From NCBI GenBank assembly GCA_028817435.1, contig JAPPPQ010000021.1, positions 1-64,000 of the forward strand: 64,000 nt of DNA, written 5' to 3'. This stretch comes from Deltaproteobacteria bacterium. GTDB taxonomy: Bacteria > Myxococcota_A > UBA9160 > UBA6930. A program made the translations under genes and the position numbers. Positions within the stretch are counted from its first letter, which is position 1. Each line of letters starts with the position of its first letter. The notes under the pieces were generated by a model. The model worked only from the letters and a program-made list of their open reading frames with translations, was not told the origin of the DNA and did not search any database. Below, piece after piece: positions 30,083-39,786 of this stretch.

Positions 30083-32098
30083 CTACTTCATCCCGCAGTC
30101 CCCGGCCAGAAAGTCGAGCAGCGCGGTGTAGAATTCCAGGTAGTGCTCGTAGCCCATGGTGTCCAGCGTGTGCGCGGCGTCCACCAGCTTCACATACTTA
30201 TAGGGCTTGCCCTGCGCTTTGAGCGCGCGGGCGAACATATCGCTGTGCTTAATGGGCACAATCAGGTCGCGGTCGCCGTGGATCAGCAACACCGGCACAT
30301 TCACATTTGCCGCCTCTTTAATTGGCGACAGGCCGCCCGTGGCCGGCGCCTGGAAAATATCAATGAAGCGGTTGCGGGAGCGCTCGAGCTCAATCAGCTC
30401 CATGCTGCTCACCCCTGCGCCGGGAATCGCGCAGCGGTAGAGATTCGGCTCTCGCAGCGAGCCCACCATGGCCGAATAGCCGCCGTAGCTCCAGCCGAAA
30501 ATCGCCATGCGCTTCGGGTCGGCGATGCCCTGCTTCACCAGATGCAGCATTCCGTCGTCCACATCGTCCTGCATCTCATAGCCCCACTTGGCATCGCCCG
30601 CGCGCCAATATTTCTGGCCGAAGCCCGTGGAGCCGCGGAAGTTGGGCTGCAACACCGCGTAGCCCCGGGTGGCGAGCAGTTGCGACCACTCATCCCAACC
30701 GACGGCATCTCGGGCCCACGGACCGCCGTGGGGCAGGGCAATGGCCGGATAGGGCGGCTTGCCGGTGGGGGGCAGTGTGAGAACTGCGTGGATTTTCATG
30801 CCATCCCGGGCCTTGAACCAGAGACCGCGCATCGGGCCGAGCTGTTCGGGCTCAATAAACGCCGCCCTGCCGATCTCTGTGATCTTGCTGCGGCCGGTGA
30901 GCAGGTAGAAGCGGCCCGGCTCTCGCGGCCCCCAGGCGCGCACCAGGATGTATTTGTCATCTGCTGCGCGGTCCACAATGCGGTTCTGGTTGCCCGGCGG
31001 CAGGGCCGCGTCTATGGATTTTTGCAACGCGGCTTCTTCCTCGTTTATGTAATAGATCTCGGGGCCATCGGCGGTGTAGAGGAAGCCCGTCACCGTGCCG
31101 TAGCCATCGTCGTTCAAATCCCTCACCAAAATATTTCCCGCGTCGAAGCGCTTGGTGGAGAACAAAAGCTCGCCGGGTTCATCGGGCCGCTCCAGATTAA
31201 AGCGGTAGATGCCCTCCGTGTCGCGGTCGCGGGCGGTGACAACATAAACCTTGTTGAAGGTATCGTCCCCCTCCAAACTGGAAAAGCTGAGAAAATCAAT
31301 TGACCTGCGCTTTTTGACATCCCAGGTCGCCAAATCCCGCCAATCTTTGCCGCCCTTCAGCCGATACTGCATGGTAATGGTGTCGTTCTTGTTGTAGCGC
31401 TGGCGGAAGCGCACCTCGCCTTCCTTGTCCACTTCATAATCGAAGTAATTCTCCGACTGGCGAAAGACGGATTTGGCGCGGCCGTTCTTGATATTCACCT
31501 TGAAGAGATCGGCGCTGATGCCAGCGTCGGCGCTCCACTCCACCAGCACCCAGTCCTTTTCTCCGGCCAGGCGGCTCACAACACGGGGCCTGTTCAATCG
31601 ATTCAGCAAAGTCTCGGCGGCAAAGCGCGTAATCGAAGCTTTGCGCGGCAACTCAATCCAGCGGCCGCCATCCAGCCCCACAGAGAGCAGTTTGTAGGCG
31701 TAGGTCTTCACCTTGCCCGCGCCGAGAATGCCGGGATTGTTGTAACCGGAGCGGTTGCCCGGCACCTCCACGGGTTGCCGCGTCTGGATCAGCAGACGCT
31801 CGTCATTGGCCCAAATGAAATCCTGTATGTCCATGTGCTCGGAGCCCAGGTTGTAGGGCTTGCGGTCCAGATGCGCAGTCTCATAGACGGACACCGCATA
31901 GTGCTTTCCCTTCCCGAGCAGGCGCAACACCGCAAGGCGCTTGCCATCGGGGGAGAGATCCGCATACCGCACATAGGGGCGCATGGCGAAGTCGTCGAGA
32001 GACGGAGGCTTGGGCGCCGACAGAGCGGCAACCGGAAGCAAAGCAAAGGCCCAGCTGGCGAGCCAGAGCGCACGAGTGAGTGACGGAGCAGGCTGCAT
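30083..32098 (-). CDS. S9 family prolyl oligopeptidase-like peptidase, secreted
   Basis: 671 residues. N-terminal signal peptide of about 28 residues (ending AALSA), a beta-propeller-like region to about 420, then an alpha/beta hydrolase domain. Catalytic triad: Ser537 in FGWSYGGY, Asp611 in HGDRD, His643 in AAHTLD. Such enzymes cleave short, often proline-containing, peptides in the periplasm. It sits 15 bases after a TonB-dependent receptor with its own GGGAGGG ribosome site, so an uptake-then-digest peptide system is likely. Substrate is unknown. Confidence 0.88.
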   Translation of the reverse strand: MQPAPSLTRALWLASWAFALLPVAALSAPKPPSLDDFAMRPYVRYADLSPDGKRLAVLRLLGKGKHYAVSVYETAHLDRKPYNLGSEHMDIQDFIWANDERLLIQTRQPVEVPGNRSGYNNPGILGAGKVKTYAYKLLSVGLDGGRWIELPRKASITRFAAETLLNRLNRPRVVSRLAGEKDWVLVEWSADAGISADLFKVNIKNGRAKSVFRQSENYFDYEVDKEGEVRFRQRYNKNDTITMQYRLKGGKDWRDLATWDVKKRRSIDFLSFSSLEGDDTFNKVYVVTARDRDTEGIYRFNLERPDEPGELLFSTKRFDAGNILVRDLNDDGYGTVTGFLYTADGPEIYYINEEEAALQKSIDAALPPGNQNRIVDRAADDKYILVRAWGPREPGRFYLLTGRSKITEIGRAAFIEPEQLGPMRGLWFKARDGMKIHAVLTLPPTGKPPYPAIALPHGGPWARDAVGWDEWSQLLATRGYAVLQPNFRGSTGFGQKYWRAGDAKWGYEMQDDVDDGMLHLVKQGIADPKRMAIFGWSYGGYSAMVGSLREPNLYRCAIPGAGVSSMELIELERSRNRFIDIFQAPATGGLSPIKEAANVNVPVLLIHGDRDLIVPIKHSDMFARALKAQGKPYKYVKLVDAAHTLDTMGYEHYLEFYTALLDFLAGDCGMK

Positions 32099-32113
32099 GA
32101 ATTCCCTCCCAGT

Positions 32114-35100
32114 CTAGAAGGCGTAGCGAAGGGTCACGTAGGCGCGCCGCCCGTGAGAATCGTAACCCGATCCGAGCGGAATGTTGAAGGAGATCGTCGA
32201 GAACTCCGCAGCGTTGAAGCCTCTCCAGCCGAGGACGGGCGGCGTCTCGTTAAAGAGATTGCGAACACCCGCGGACACCACGAAACGCTCCTGCGGATCT
32301 TCATAGGTCACCCAAGCATTGTGGAAGAAGGCGGCGGATGCGGTGGTGAGATTCGTCGCCCCCGGGTTCGGATTCGGCGCTCCCGGATTCGGATCATTCC
32401 TGCCCTGCGTGCAGCCATTTCGGCACCACACAGGAGCTTCGCTGGTATGGCCGATGTAATTGATAGACCAATTGACGCGCCACGCCTTGCGCTCAAAACT
32501 GAGATCCGCCTCGCCACGCCACCTCGGGAAGGAGTGGTGCCCCTTATACTCCTGCAAATCGTCTCCGGTGAGATTTTGGGCAGTGGTAATTATGCGCGAG
32601 CCCTGCAGATCTACGCTGAGCTCGCCGAATGAAAATTCACGCTCTGTGCGCAGTGTGATGTCGAAGCCGCTGCTGCGCTCGTCGGCGATGTTGATCAAGT
32701 TGGTGTTGATGCGGCTGATTTCGCCACTCACTGAGTCGCGCGGCCCGAGCAGGGCGCACTCCGGAGCCGTGAGACCGACGCTGTCGTAGCAGCGATTTAT
32801 AATGGTCGAGGCCGGAAGGTTGCCAATCGCCTCCTCAATCTCAATGTTGTAGAAGTCCACCGCCAGGCTGAGATCAAGGCCCAACGCAGGCAGCCAACTC
32901 GCCAGATCGGGCGTCAGAACCATGCCGACGGTGATAGATTCCGAAGTCTCGGCCTCCAGGTCGGGATTCCCTCCGCTGATGGTCCTCAACCCCGAGCTCG
33001 AGAAATCGGGATCAATTACGCCCTGATCCACCAAATTCTGGCAATTGTCATAGGCAATGGTTCCGGGTATATCCGTATCAAAATTACTGCATGGATCCAG
33101 CGTGCCGGAAACGAAGCCCGTATTCTGGGACAGATGGAATTGGTAGAGTGAGGGCGCGCGGAAAGAGGTCCCGAAGGCGGCGCGGAAGCGAACGATGGGG
33201 TTGATGGCCCAAGTGAGCAGCCCGCGGTAGGTAGTGTCGCCGCTACTGTAAGAGGATTGATCTGTGTAGCGCCCCGAGACATTGAGGGTCAACTCCTCGG
33301 CCACGCTGACTCCGCCGATGGCGAAGCCTGCCAGCAGCGGAAATTCAATTTCCGCGTATGCCTCCTGCACCGTGTCATCGCCCTTGGTGCGGTTCCCCGA
33401 GGTGAAGCCCCACTGATTGTCTTCCCGCGCTGCCAGCGGCGGAATGTCATCTATCGCCCTCGAGCGCCATGCCAAGCCGAAGACACCGCGCACCTCGCCG
33501 CCACCGAAGGGCATATCGAAGAGCGCTCCCTCAATTTCCAGGTCGAGGGTCGCCAGATCGTAGCTTGTCCTGACGCGAACCCAATCGGCGAGATAGTCCC
33601 TGGCGTTTGCGGGCAGCCGCCCGTTCAACATGGCGTCCTCGCTGAACAAATCCACAGCGACGCAGTTCGGATCTTCACCCTCTCTGAAAATGCGATCCAC
33701 CACGGACGAATCCCCTCGGGAGGCGGCGGCGATCTGCGCCCGGTCGAGAGTGCAAGAGAGGCTGCCGTCTGCATTGCGCTCCGCAGAGAGCGAGCGCGCC
33801 ACGCGATCCTTGAGCCAGGTTTCGTAGGTCCACCTGCCGCGGCTGAAGCTGTAGCCGCCGATAAATTCCCAGTGAAAACGCCCGAGATCGCCCTCGAGGC
33901 CACCCCGGATGGCATAGGTCGAAACATCCGCTCTGGTTTGGGGACTCAGGAGATCGTAAGCGATGAGATACGGCTGGAGAGTCGGCAAATCACTCGCCAG
34001 CGTGCCCAGTTCCGGCGCGGGATCACCCGGATCCGCAAGGGCGCTGAGAAGTTGCTGGCGATAACGCAGCATTTCTTCACCGAGCTGCATGGCAGTGGGA
34101 TTCCGCGTGGAGACTTCGGGGAAGAACGGGCGGTAACCTCCGGTGATATTGTTCCCACGCCTGCTGTAATACAGCTCGAAGCTGCCGGTCACCGTGCCGA
34201 GGAAGTCTCCCACCGGCCCCAGCCAGCCCACGCGGTCGAGATCGAAATCCCGCTCGCCATCGCCGTAAAGATGGATCAGCGATTCCTGCGGGATCAGGTC
34301 TTCAGTGAACGAATCTCTATGGTCGCGGTAGCCTATGCTGCCTATGTTCCTACCCAGCCGGCCACTTGCGTCCAGGAACAGATCTTCTGTAAAGGGCAGA
34401 TTGGCGCTTCCAAAGCTTCCCTGGGGGTTGAAGCCGAAAAACCGGTTGCCGAGACCCTGCAGACCCGCAAGCACATTCCCGTAATACGAACCGAAGCAAG
34501 GCTCCCCCGACACCCGGCCGCCTGATGTGCCCGGGAAAATGGAGGGGAAAGCTCCTCCATTGGTGAGTGTGCGATGATCGCAGTAAGCCCAATCGCGCTC
34601 GCCGCGCTTGATGGCGCTCTGATTGCTGTATTCCAGGGCGAAATCCACATAGCCGCGGTCGCCGGTCTTGCCCCAAGAGATACTGAAGTCACTGGCGTCT
34701 CTTTCTTTGTCGAAGCGCCGCACATTGATGCTCAGCTCGTCGAATTGCTTGCGGGTGATGATGTTCACCACCCCCGCCACAGCATCCGCGCCATACACCG
34801 AAGAGGCGCCGTCCTTCAGAATCTCGAAGCGTTCAATGGCCACGCGGGGAATGGAGTTGAGGTCCACACTGCTCACTTGGCCGCGCACGCCGGCCGGGGT
34901 GAAGCGGCGGCCGTTCACCAGCACCAGCGTGCGCTCCGCGCCGAGGCCGCGCAGGCCGAAAGTGTTTGCCCCCGGCCCCCCCGAAGTGATGAAGCCGCCG
35001 AAGGTGTTGTCAATCTGCGTGCCCGAGGCCAACGAGCTGGATTGCAAAATATCCGCAGTGTCGGCCAGCCCCGCCAAAGTGGTGCGCTCGGCGGTGATGA

Positions 35101-35395
35101 CCGTGAGGGGTAGCGCCGAGGTGAAGGCGTCGCGCCGCAGGCGCGAGCCGGTGACGACGATCTCTTCAACGCCCTCCGGCTCGTCCCTCTCCTCCTGCGC
35201 CTCGGCCTCCGCTTCGTCCTCCGCAGCGGGCTGCGCCCATGCTGCCCCCGGCCAGAGAAGCAGCGCCAGCGCCAGTGCCCCGATGGCCGAGCGCCAGGCC
35301 CCGCTGCGGGACTCTTCCACCCCCCCCCCCCCGGGGGGAGACAAAGCGGGCAAATTGGTGGAAACGAGCGGGATGCTTCGGGCGCTGGCGGACAT
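32114..35395 (-). CDS. TonB-dependent outer membrane receptor
   Basis: 1093 residues. Signal peptide ends AAWA, followed by an acidic Glu/Ala linker and the plug start VEEIVVTGSRL; GLGAERTLVLVNGRRF and EILKDGASSVYGADAVAGVV are typical of the large receptor group seen in Sphingomonadales and marine gammaproteobacteria. The protein ends in AYVTLRYAF with terminal Phe, as beta-barrels do. The ATG at 35395 has GGAGG about 10 bases upstream, but a 13-G run lies between it and the hydrophobic core. A GTG at 35320 would give an ordinary 30-residue signal peptide, so the start is uncertain. The downstream peptidase suggests a peptide substrate; no Fur-like box is seen upstream. Confidence 0.92.
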   Translation of the reverse strand: MSASARSIPLVSTNLPALSPPGGGGVEESRSGAWRSAIGALALALLLWPGAAWAQPAAEDEAEAEAQEERDEPEGVEEIVVTGSRLRRDAFTSALPLTVITAERTTLAGLADTADILQSSSLASGTQIDNTFGGFITSGGPGANTFGLRGLGAERTLVLVNGRRFTPAGVRGQVSSVDLNSIPRVAIERFEILKDGASSVYGADAVAGVVNIITRKQFDELSINVRRFDKERDASDFSISWGKTGDRGYVDFALEYSNQSAIKRGERDWAYCDHRTLTNGGAFPSIFPGTSGGRVSGEPCFGSYYGNVLAGLQGLGNRFFGFNPQGSFGSANLPFTEDLFLDASGRLGRNIGSIGYRDHRDSFTEDLIPQESLIHLYGDGERDFDLDRVGWLGPVGDFLGTVTGSFELYYSRRGNNITGGYRPFFPEVSTRNPTAMQLGEEMLRYRQQLLSALADPGDPAPELGTLASDLPTLQPYLIAYDLLSPQTRADVSTYAIRGGLEGDLGRFHWEFIGGYSFSRGRWTYETWLKDRVARSLSAERNADGSLSCTLDRAQIAAASRGDSSVVDRIFREGEDPNCVAVDLFSEDAMLNGRLPANARDYLADWVRVRTSYDLATLDLEIEGALFDMPFGGGEVRGVFGLAWRSRAIDDIPPLAAREDNQWGFTSGNRTKGDDTVQEAYAEIEFPLLAGFAIGGVSVAEELTLNVSGRYTDQSSYSSGDTTYRGLLTWAINPIVRFRAAFGTSFRAPSLYQFHLSQNTGFVSGTLDPCSNFDTDIPGTIAYDNCQNLVDQGVIDPDFSSSGLRTISGGNPDLEAETSESITVGMVLTPDLASWLPALGLDLSLAVDFYNIEIEEAIGNLPASTIINRCYDSVGLTAPECALLGPRDSVSGEISRINTNLINIADERSSGFDITLRTEREFSFGELSVDLQGSRIITTAQNLTGDDLQEYKGHHSFPRWRGEADLSFERKAWRVNWSINYIGHTSEAPVWCRNGCTQGRNDPNPGAPNPNPGATNLTTASAAFFHNAWVTYEDPQERFVVSAGVRNLFNETPPVLGWRGFNAAEFSTISFNIPLGSGYDSHGRRAYVTLRYAF
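35320..35332. repeat. Homopolymer tract of 13 G (minus strand) at the TonB receptor start
   Basis: On the minus strand six C are followed by 13 G and then TGGAA. In the ATG-initiated frame the tract encodes Gly residues inside the N-terminal region of the signal sequence, so gain or loss of one G would shift frame before the receptor. In the GTG-initiated alternative the tract lies just before the start codon. Both positions would allow phase-variable expression. Flanks resemble those of the tract at 4644-4657. Confidence 0.6.
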
Positions 35396-35469
35396 GGATG
35401 GGGGCCTCCTTCTTCGGTAGCCGGGTGAAGCTGGTGGAACCGGGCGTGCACAAGTAGCACGGCCCGCGG

Positions 35470-35721
35470 TCACTTTGCGACAGGTTGCGACGCTTCCGAA
35501 CGCCCGCCGGGCAGCCCGGCCTCTTTGCGGGCGGAGCAGGCGGGGCAGGCGTAAAGCTCCCGGTGGGGCGTTTGCAGCCGGTCGTAGCCGGGCGCAAGGG
35601 CGATGCGCCGCAGGCTGCCGGCCGCCCCGCCGCAGAAATCGCAGCGCAGGCCGCCCGCCCCGGCGGCATTGGCAAGGCCGGGGCCGCTTGCGGCGGGGCC
35701 AGCGTTCTTGGCAGCGCCCAT
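35470..35721 (-). CDS. Small zinc-ribbon-like protein
   Basis: 83 residues with two knuckles, CDFC (27-30) and CPAC (59-62), spaced as in a zinc ribbon, and ALAPGYDRLQTPHRELYACP between them. No family recognised. The start codon lies 9 bases after the RND transporter stop, but the ribosome site is weak. Low-complexity Ala/Gly N-terminus. It may be a real small protein in the operon; alternatively a chance reading frame in GC-rich DNA, though the paired CxxC motifs argue against that. Confidence 0.5.
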   Translation of the reverse strand: MGAAKNAGPAASGPGLANAAGAGGLRCDFCGGAAGSLRRIALAPGYDRLQTPHRELYACPACSARKEAGLPGGRSEASQPVAK

Positions 35722-35730
35722 GGCGCCAGC

Positions 35731-38079
35731 TTACCGCAGGCCGCCGCGCGCCCGCCCCTCTTCGAGCAGCAGCACCAGCGCGGGCAGCAGCACCAGCGCG
35801 GAGAGCAGCGCAGCCAGCAGGCCGACGATGGTGAAGGCGGCGAACTTCAGCAGGATCACCAGGCTGGAGGAGAAAAACACCGCCAGCCCCAGGCAAAACA
35901 GCGCGCTGGTCAAAAACACCGGGCGCAGCACCAGGCGCAGGCTGCCGGAAAGGGCGCTGCGCGGCGGCTCTCCCGCGCGGCGCGCGCGGCGGTAGTGGTG
36001 CAGCAGGTGGATGGAATCGTCCACCGAAAGCCCCAGCGTCACCCCCGCCACCAGAATGGTGGCGAAATCGAAGGGAATGCGCAGCGCGCAGATGCTCGCC
36101 GTGGCGGCCAGCACCGGAAAAATGTTCGCCAAAAGCCCCGCCAGCCCCAGCCGCGGCCCGAACCACAGCGCAAAAAGCGCCCCCACCAGGGCCAGCGTGA
36201 GCAGAAAACTGCGGCGCTGCGTCTGCAGCACATAGCGGCTCAGCTCGTGAATGTGCGCGCCGCTCCCCGTCACCAGCAGGCGCGCTTCGGGCGCGGCGCG
36301 CGCCGCTTCGCCCTGGGCAAAGGCGATCAGCGCGCCGAGTTGCTGCGATCCCAGGTTCGGCGTCCGCAGCCGCAGGCGCGTGCTGGCCCCGTCAAAATCC
36401 AGGTAGTTGCCGAGCAGGTCGCGCTCGCGCTCGCCGCGCGAAAGATCGAGAAAGAAGAGCTCCTGCGCGAGCTCGTCGGCGCGGCCCGGCAGCCTTTCTG
36501 CCCCGCCGCGCAGCGCGCTGTGCACCATCGAAACCGGCAGCAGGTAGCTCTCGGCCCGGTTTACCTGGGGGTGCGATTGCAGTTTTGCGGCGAGCGCCGC
36601 CACATTCTGAAATGCGCCGAGGCTGCGGAAGTGGCCGGGGGCTTCGCCGAGCACCAGATCCAGCCCGCCCGAGCCGCCGAGTTCGCGGTCTGCCAAATTG
36701 AAGGCGCGGTGGATGGCGCTGGATTTGTGGAAGAACACGCTCAGGAAGTTGGTCTCGCTGCGCGCCAGCCCCAACAGGCCGGCCAGCAGCAGCGAGGCGC
36801 AGAGCCCCGCCAGCGCCACCCGGCGCGGATGCGCCGCGGCCAGGGCAGAGAGCCGCAGCAGCGCGTGCTGCGCGCGGCCCGGCTGCGCGGCGCGCGCCGG
36901 GCCCAGCTGCGCGGGAAACAGCCACAGCGCCGTCCACAACACGCCGACAATGGTGGGAAAGCAGAGCGCAATGGCGGCCAGGGAATCGAGGCCGAAATGG
37001 CGCAGCGGAATGAGTTCGGAGAGCGCAAATGCGCCGAAACCGGCGGCGCTGCTGAGGCTGGTGAGCATGCAGGGAAGCCAGCTTCGGCGGATGGTCTGGC
37101 GCAGGGCCTCGCCATGCGGCGCGGCGCGCGGCGCGTTTCCATCCTGCGCGTTCCCGCATTGTTCATTCCAGATGGCCAGAATGTGCAGCCCGTCGGCCAC
37201 GGCAATTACCGCGGCCAAAAGCGGCAGGCAGAGACTCACCGGCGTCAGGCTGTGGCCGAGCAGTGCAATGGCGGCGAGGCACTGCAGCACGCTGGCCGCG
37301 GTGCAAATCAGCAGCGCCGCCACCTGCCCCGGCCTGCGCAGCGCAAGGGCCAGAAAAAATGCGAGCGCGGCGGCACCAATTGCCAGCAGCGAGACGAGTT
37401 CGCTGCGCAGCGTCCGGTTGATGCGCCCGTTCAGCGCGGCCTCGCCGGCCAGCGCCGCGGCGGCGGGCTGCGATGCCTCGAGCGCAAAGCCCGCGGCGGC
37501 CATGGTGCGCTCCACCTCGCGCAGCAATTGCTCCCGCGCCCCGGCGCGGCGGCGCGTATCGGTGCGCATTTCAATGGCGAGGGTTCTGCCGTCGGCTGCG
37601 AGCAGCAGGCCGTCGTAGGGGCTTGCGCGGAAACGGCGGCGCAACTCTGCCGCCGAGCCAATGGCACCGGTTTCAAGGGCGTTGCCGAAGCTGCGAATCT
37701 GCAGGGTTTGCGCGTCGCGGAAAATGGTGCGCGCCGCCAGCGGCGAGCGCAGTTCGAGAACGCCCGGCAGCGCGGCGAGAGAATCGCCGAGCTCTGCAAT
37801 GCGCGCGCGCTCAGCATCGGGCAGCGCGAAAAAATCGCCGGGCAGGCGCAGCAGCACGGCGAGTCCCTCGCCGGGCTCGAATTCCTCGGCCAGATAATCG
37901 AGGCCGCGCTGCATCGGGTGGCCATCGGGCAGCCAGCGGTCGCTGTCGAAGCGCAGGCCCGCCGCCGGAATCAGCAGCGCGGCGAGCAGCCCGGCGCAGA
38001 GCGCCGCGCAGAGCAGGCGCAGCGCCGGGCGCTCAGAATTTCCAGACGAGTCCAACGCGGGGGCCGACGATGAAGTCAT
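35731..38079 (-). CDS. RND/MMPL superfamily transporter
   Basis: 782 residues with the duplicated RND topology: one membrane helix, a periplasmic loop, five helices, then the same again. The second-half helix 4 has GVTLGLSVDDSIHLLHHY and the first half LPLLAAVIAVADGLHILA, each carrying the Asp expected for proton coupling. It belongs to the MMPL/HpnN-like branch that handles lipids, not the AcrB drug-efflux branch. No periplasmic adaptor is encoded. Next to it lie an outer membrane barrel and a LolA-like protein, a recurrent trio that probably carries lipids between membranes. The start overlaps the barrel gene by 47 bases; no other in-frame start suits. Confidence 0.85.
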   Translation of the reverse strand: MTSSSAPALDSSGNSERPALRLLCAALCAGLLAALLIPAAGLRFDSDRWLPDGHPMQRGLDYLAEEFEPGEGLAVLLRLPGDFFALPDAERARIAELGDSLAALPGVLELRSPLAARTIFRDAQTLQIRSFGNALETGAIGSAAELRRRFRASPYDGLLLAADGRTLAIEMRTDTRRRAGAREQLLREVERTMAAAGFALEASQPAAAALAGEAALNGRINRTLRSELVSLLAIGAAALAFFLALALRRPGQVAALLICTAASVLQCLAAIALLGHSLTPVSLCLPLLAAVIAVADGLHILAIWNEQCGNAQDGNAPRAAPHGEALRQTIRRSWLPCMLTSLSSAAGFGAFALSELIPLRHFGLDSLAAIALCFPTIVGVLWTALWLFPAQLGPARAAQPGRAQHALLRLSALAAAHPRRVALAGLCASLLLAGLLGLARSETNFLSVFFHKSSAIHRAFNLADRELGGSGGLDLVLGEAPGHFRSLGAFQNVAALAAKLQSHPQVNRAESYLLPVSMVHSALRGGAERLPGRADELAQELFFLDLSRGERERDLLGNYLDFDGASTRLRLRTPNLGSQQLGALIAFAQGEAARAAPEARLLVTGSGAHIHELSRYVLQTQRRSFLLTLALVGALFALWFGPRLGLAGLLANIFPVLAATASICALRIPFDFATILVAGVTLGLSVDDSIHLLHHYRRARRAGEPPRSALSGSLRLVLRPVFLTSALFCLGLAVFFSSSLVILLKFAAFTIVGLLAALLSALVLLPALVLLLEEGRARGGLR

Positions 38080-39760
38080 CCTTCAAGTCATAGAGGTCGC
38101 CCATATCATTCAGGTCGCTGAGCGCTGTATCGGTGTTGTATTGAAAGCCGTCCACTCCCAGCACAAGCTGGAATGCGCCAATGCCAAAACGGTCCAATTG
38201 ATCGAAATCGAAGACCGTGTAGAGGCTGGCCCCCGCACCGTAGGCGCCGACAAAACCCGCCGTGAATCCCAGCGTCACAGTTTTGTCACGGCCGAAGTAG
38301 CGGGCGATGTTGATGAAGGGCGCCGCCAGCGTTCCCGCCGCGGGATCGTCGCCCAGCGCCGCATCGTTGAGCTCTGCGCCGCGCTTGGCATCCCCCACGA
38401 ATTCTTCCGACAGCGCCAGCAGCGCAATGTCCACCAGCCATTTTTCGGATTCGTATTTGAAGCCAATGCCAGCCATGATGGTGCGCAAATCGCCGTAAAA
38501 TTTGCCGTCGTTCTCTTCCAGAACCCAGCGAAGATACCTGCGGCGCGGCTCGTTGTCTCCGCAGCCAAAGCCGCAGGGCGAGCGCAATTCGTCCAGATCT
38601 CCGGTGCTCTCCCGATAGACCACCTCGGTGCGGAACAACCAGCGCCCCCGGCGCGCCGAAAATTCCAATGCGTAGGCATCGAGCTCCGCCAGATCCGGCG
38701 AATCGAAGAAACTGCCGGCGAGATCCCGCCTGCCGATGATGTCATTGATCATCGCCAGGTCTGCAAGAGGGTCTGTCACCCCATCGCTCGTATAGCGCGT
38801 GAAGTCGTTGACACGGAGGCTGTGGCGGCCCCGATACCAGGTGAGGCCCAGCGTTCCCCAATTTGGATAAAAGAGCAGACGCGCGGCGAATTGATCGTGA
38901 TCTTCCAGGCGGTCCTCGGCGAGGGAAACGGATATGCCGCTTTCCTGCGCCGTGAGCCGGGTGAGCAGCGGGTCAATCCGGGTGTTGTAGAACCAGTAGC
39001 CCTGCAGCTCAATGCGCTCGTGGGGCGTGATGGAAAGCTGCGCGTGGTCCTGCGGCCGCCGGAAATTCACCTTGGTGAAGTAGGGATCGGTGCTCTGGGT
39101 GCGGAAGGGCAAAAGCAGATCTACGGGAGAAAACACATCGAATTGCCCCCACACCACCTTGCGCCGCCCCACCCGCAAGCGCAGCCACGAGAGCGGCGTA
39201 ACGGAGAAATAGCCCTCGCTCAATTCGGTGTCGTCTTCCTCAATTTTGAGAGTGCGGACGGAGGGATTGCAAGAGTTGGTGTCGCTATACCGATTGCTGC
39301 TGCTGCAGAAATTGCCTCCCGAAAAGCGATTTTCAATTTCCTGGGTAATCTCAATTTCCTGATCCCAGATGGTGCCCTGCGCGTAGAACTGAAAGAAATC
39401 AGTCTGAAAATCCACGCCCACGCTGCCGGTGAACACCACGCGGCTGTTGTCGCCCTCCTCGGTCTCCGGCGGGTCGTAGCTTTCCCGGGAGCTTCCGCTG
39501 CCAATGACATAGGAGCCGCCGACGGTGGCGAAGACATACTTGCGGAAAGCCTCAAAGGCGTTGACGCGCGGCGCGCGCGGCTCTTCTTCAATCTCAATCT
39601 CTCCCAACCCGGGGTCCAGTTCCGGCTCGCCGGATTGCCCGGGCTCTGCGAAGCCGCCGGGCGCGCCGGACGGGCTGGCCTGGCCGCGCTGTGCGAATGC
39701 GGGCGGCGCGGCGAAAAGCGCCAGCAGCGTGAGCAGTGCGAAAAGTGCGCGCATTTCCAT
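38033..39760 (-). CDS. Outer membrane beta-barrel protein of RND/LolA-like cluster (DUF1302-like)
   Basis: 575 residues. Signal peptide ends PPAFA, followed by a Gly/Pro/Glu linker and a barrel made of alternating strands, e.g. YVFATVGGSYVIGSG, LRLRVGRRKVVWGQFDVFSPVDLL, and it ends VGLVWKF with terminal Phe. The FSPVDLLLP segment resembles DUF1302-type barrels that are encoded with RND transporters and LolA-like proteins. Cysteine pairs in loops (near 150-165 and 395-400) may form disulfides. It is 26 bases after the LolA-like gene and overlaps the transporter gene. Confidence 0.8.
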   Translation of the reverse strand: MEMRALFALLTLLALFAAPPAFAQRGQASPSGAPGGFAEPGQSGEPELDPGLGEIEIEEEPRAPRVNAFEAFRKYVFATVGGSYVIGSGSSRESYDPPETEEGDNSRVVFTGSVGVDFQTDFFQFYAQGTIWDQEIEITQEIENRFSGGNFCSSSNRYSDTNSCNPSVRTLKIEEDDTELSEGYFSVTPLSWLRLRVGRRKVVWGQFDVFSPVDLLLPFRTQSTDPYFTKVNFRRPQDHAQLSITPHERIELQGYWFYNTRIDPLLTRLTAQESGISVSLAEDRLEDHDQFAARLLFYPNWGTLGLTWYRGRHSLRVNDFTRYTSDGVTDPLADLAMINDIIGRRDLAGSFFDSPDLAELDAYALEFSARRGRWLFRTEVVYRESTGDLDELRSPCGFGCGDNEPRRRYLRWVLEENDGKFYGDLRTIMAGIGFKYESEKWLVDIALLALSEEFVGDAKRGAELNDAALGDDPAAGTLAAPFINIARYFGRDKTVTLGFTAGFVGAYGAGASLYTVFDFDQLDRFGIGAFQLVLGVDGFQYNTDTALSDLNDMGDLYDLKDDFIVGPRVGLVWKF

Positions 39761-39786
39761 TCCCCCTTTTGCCGCCCCGGCGGCGT

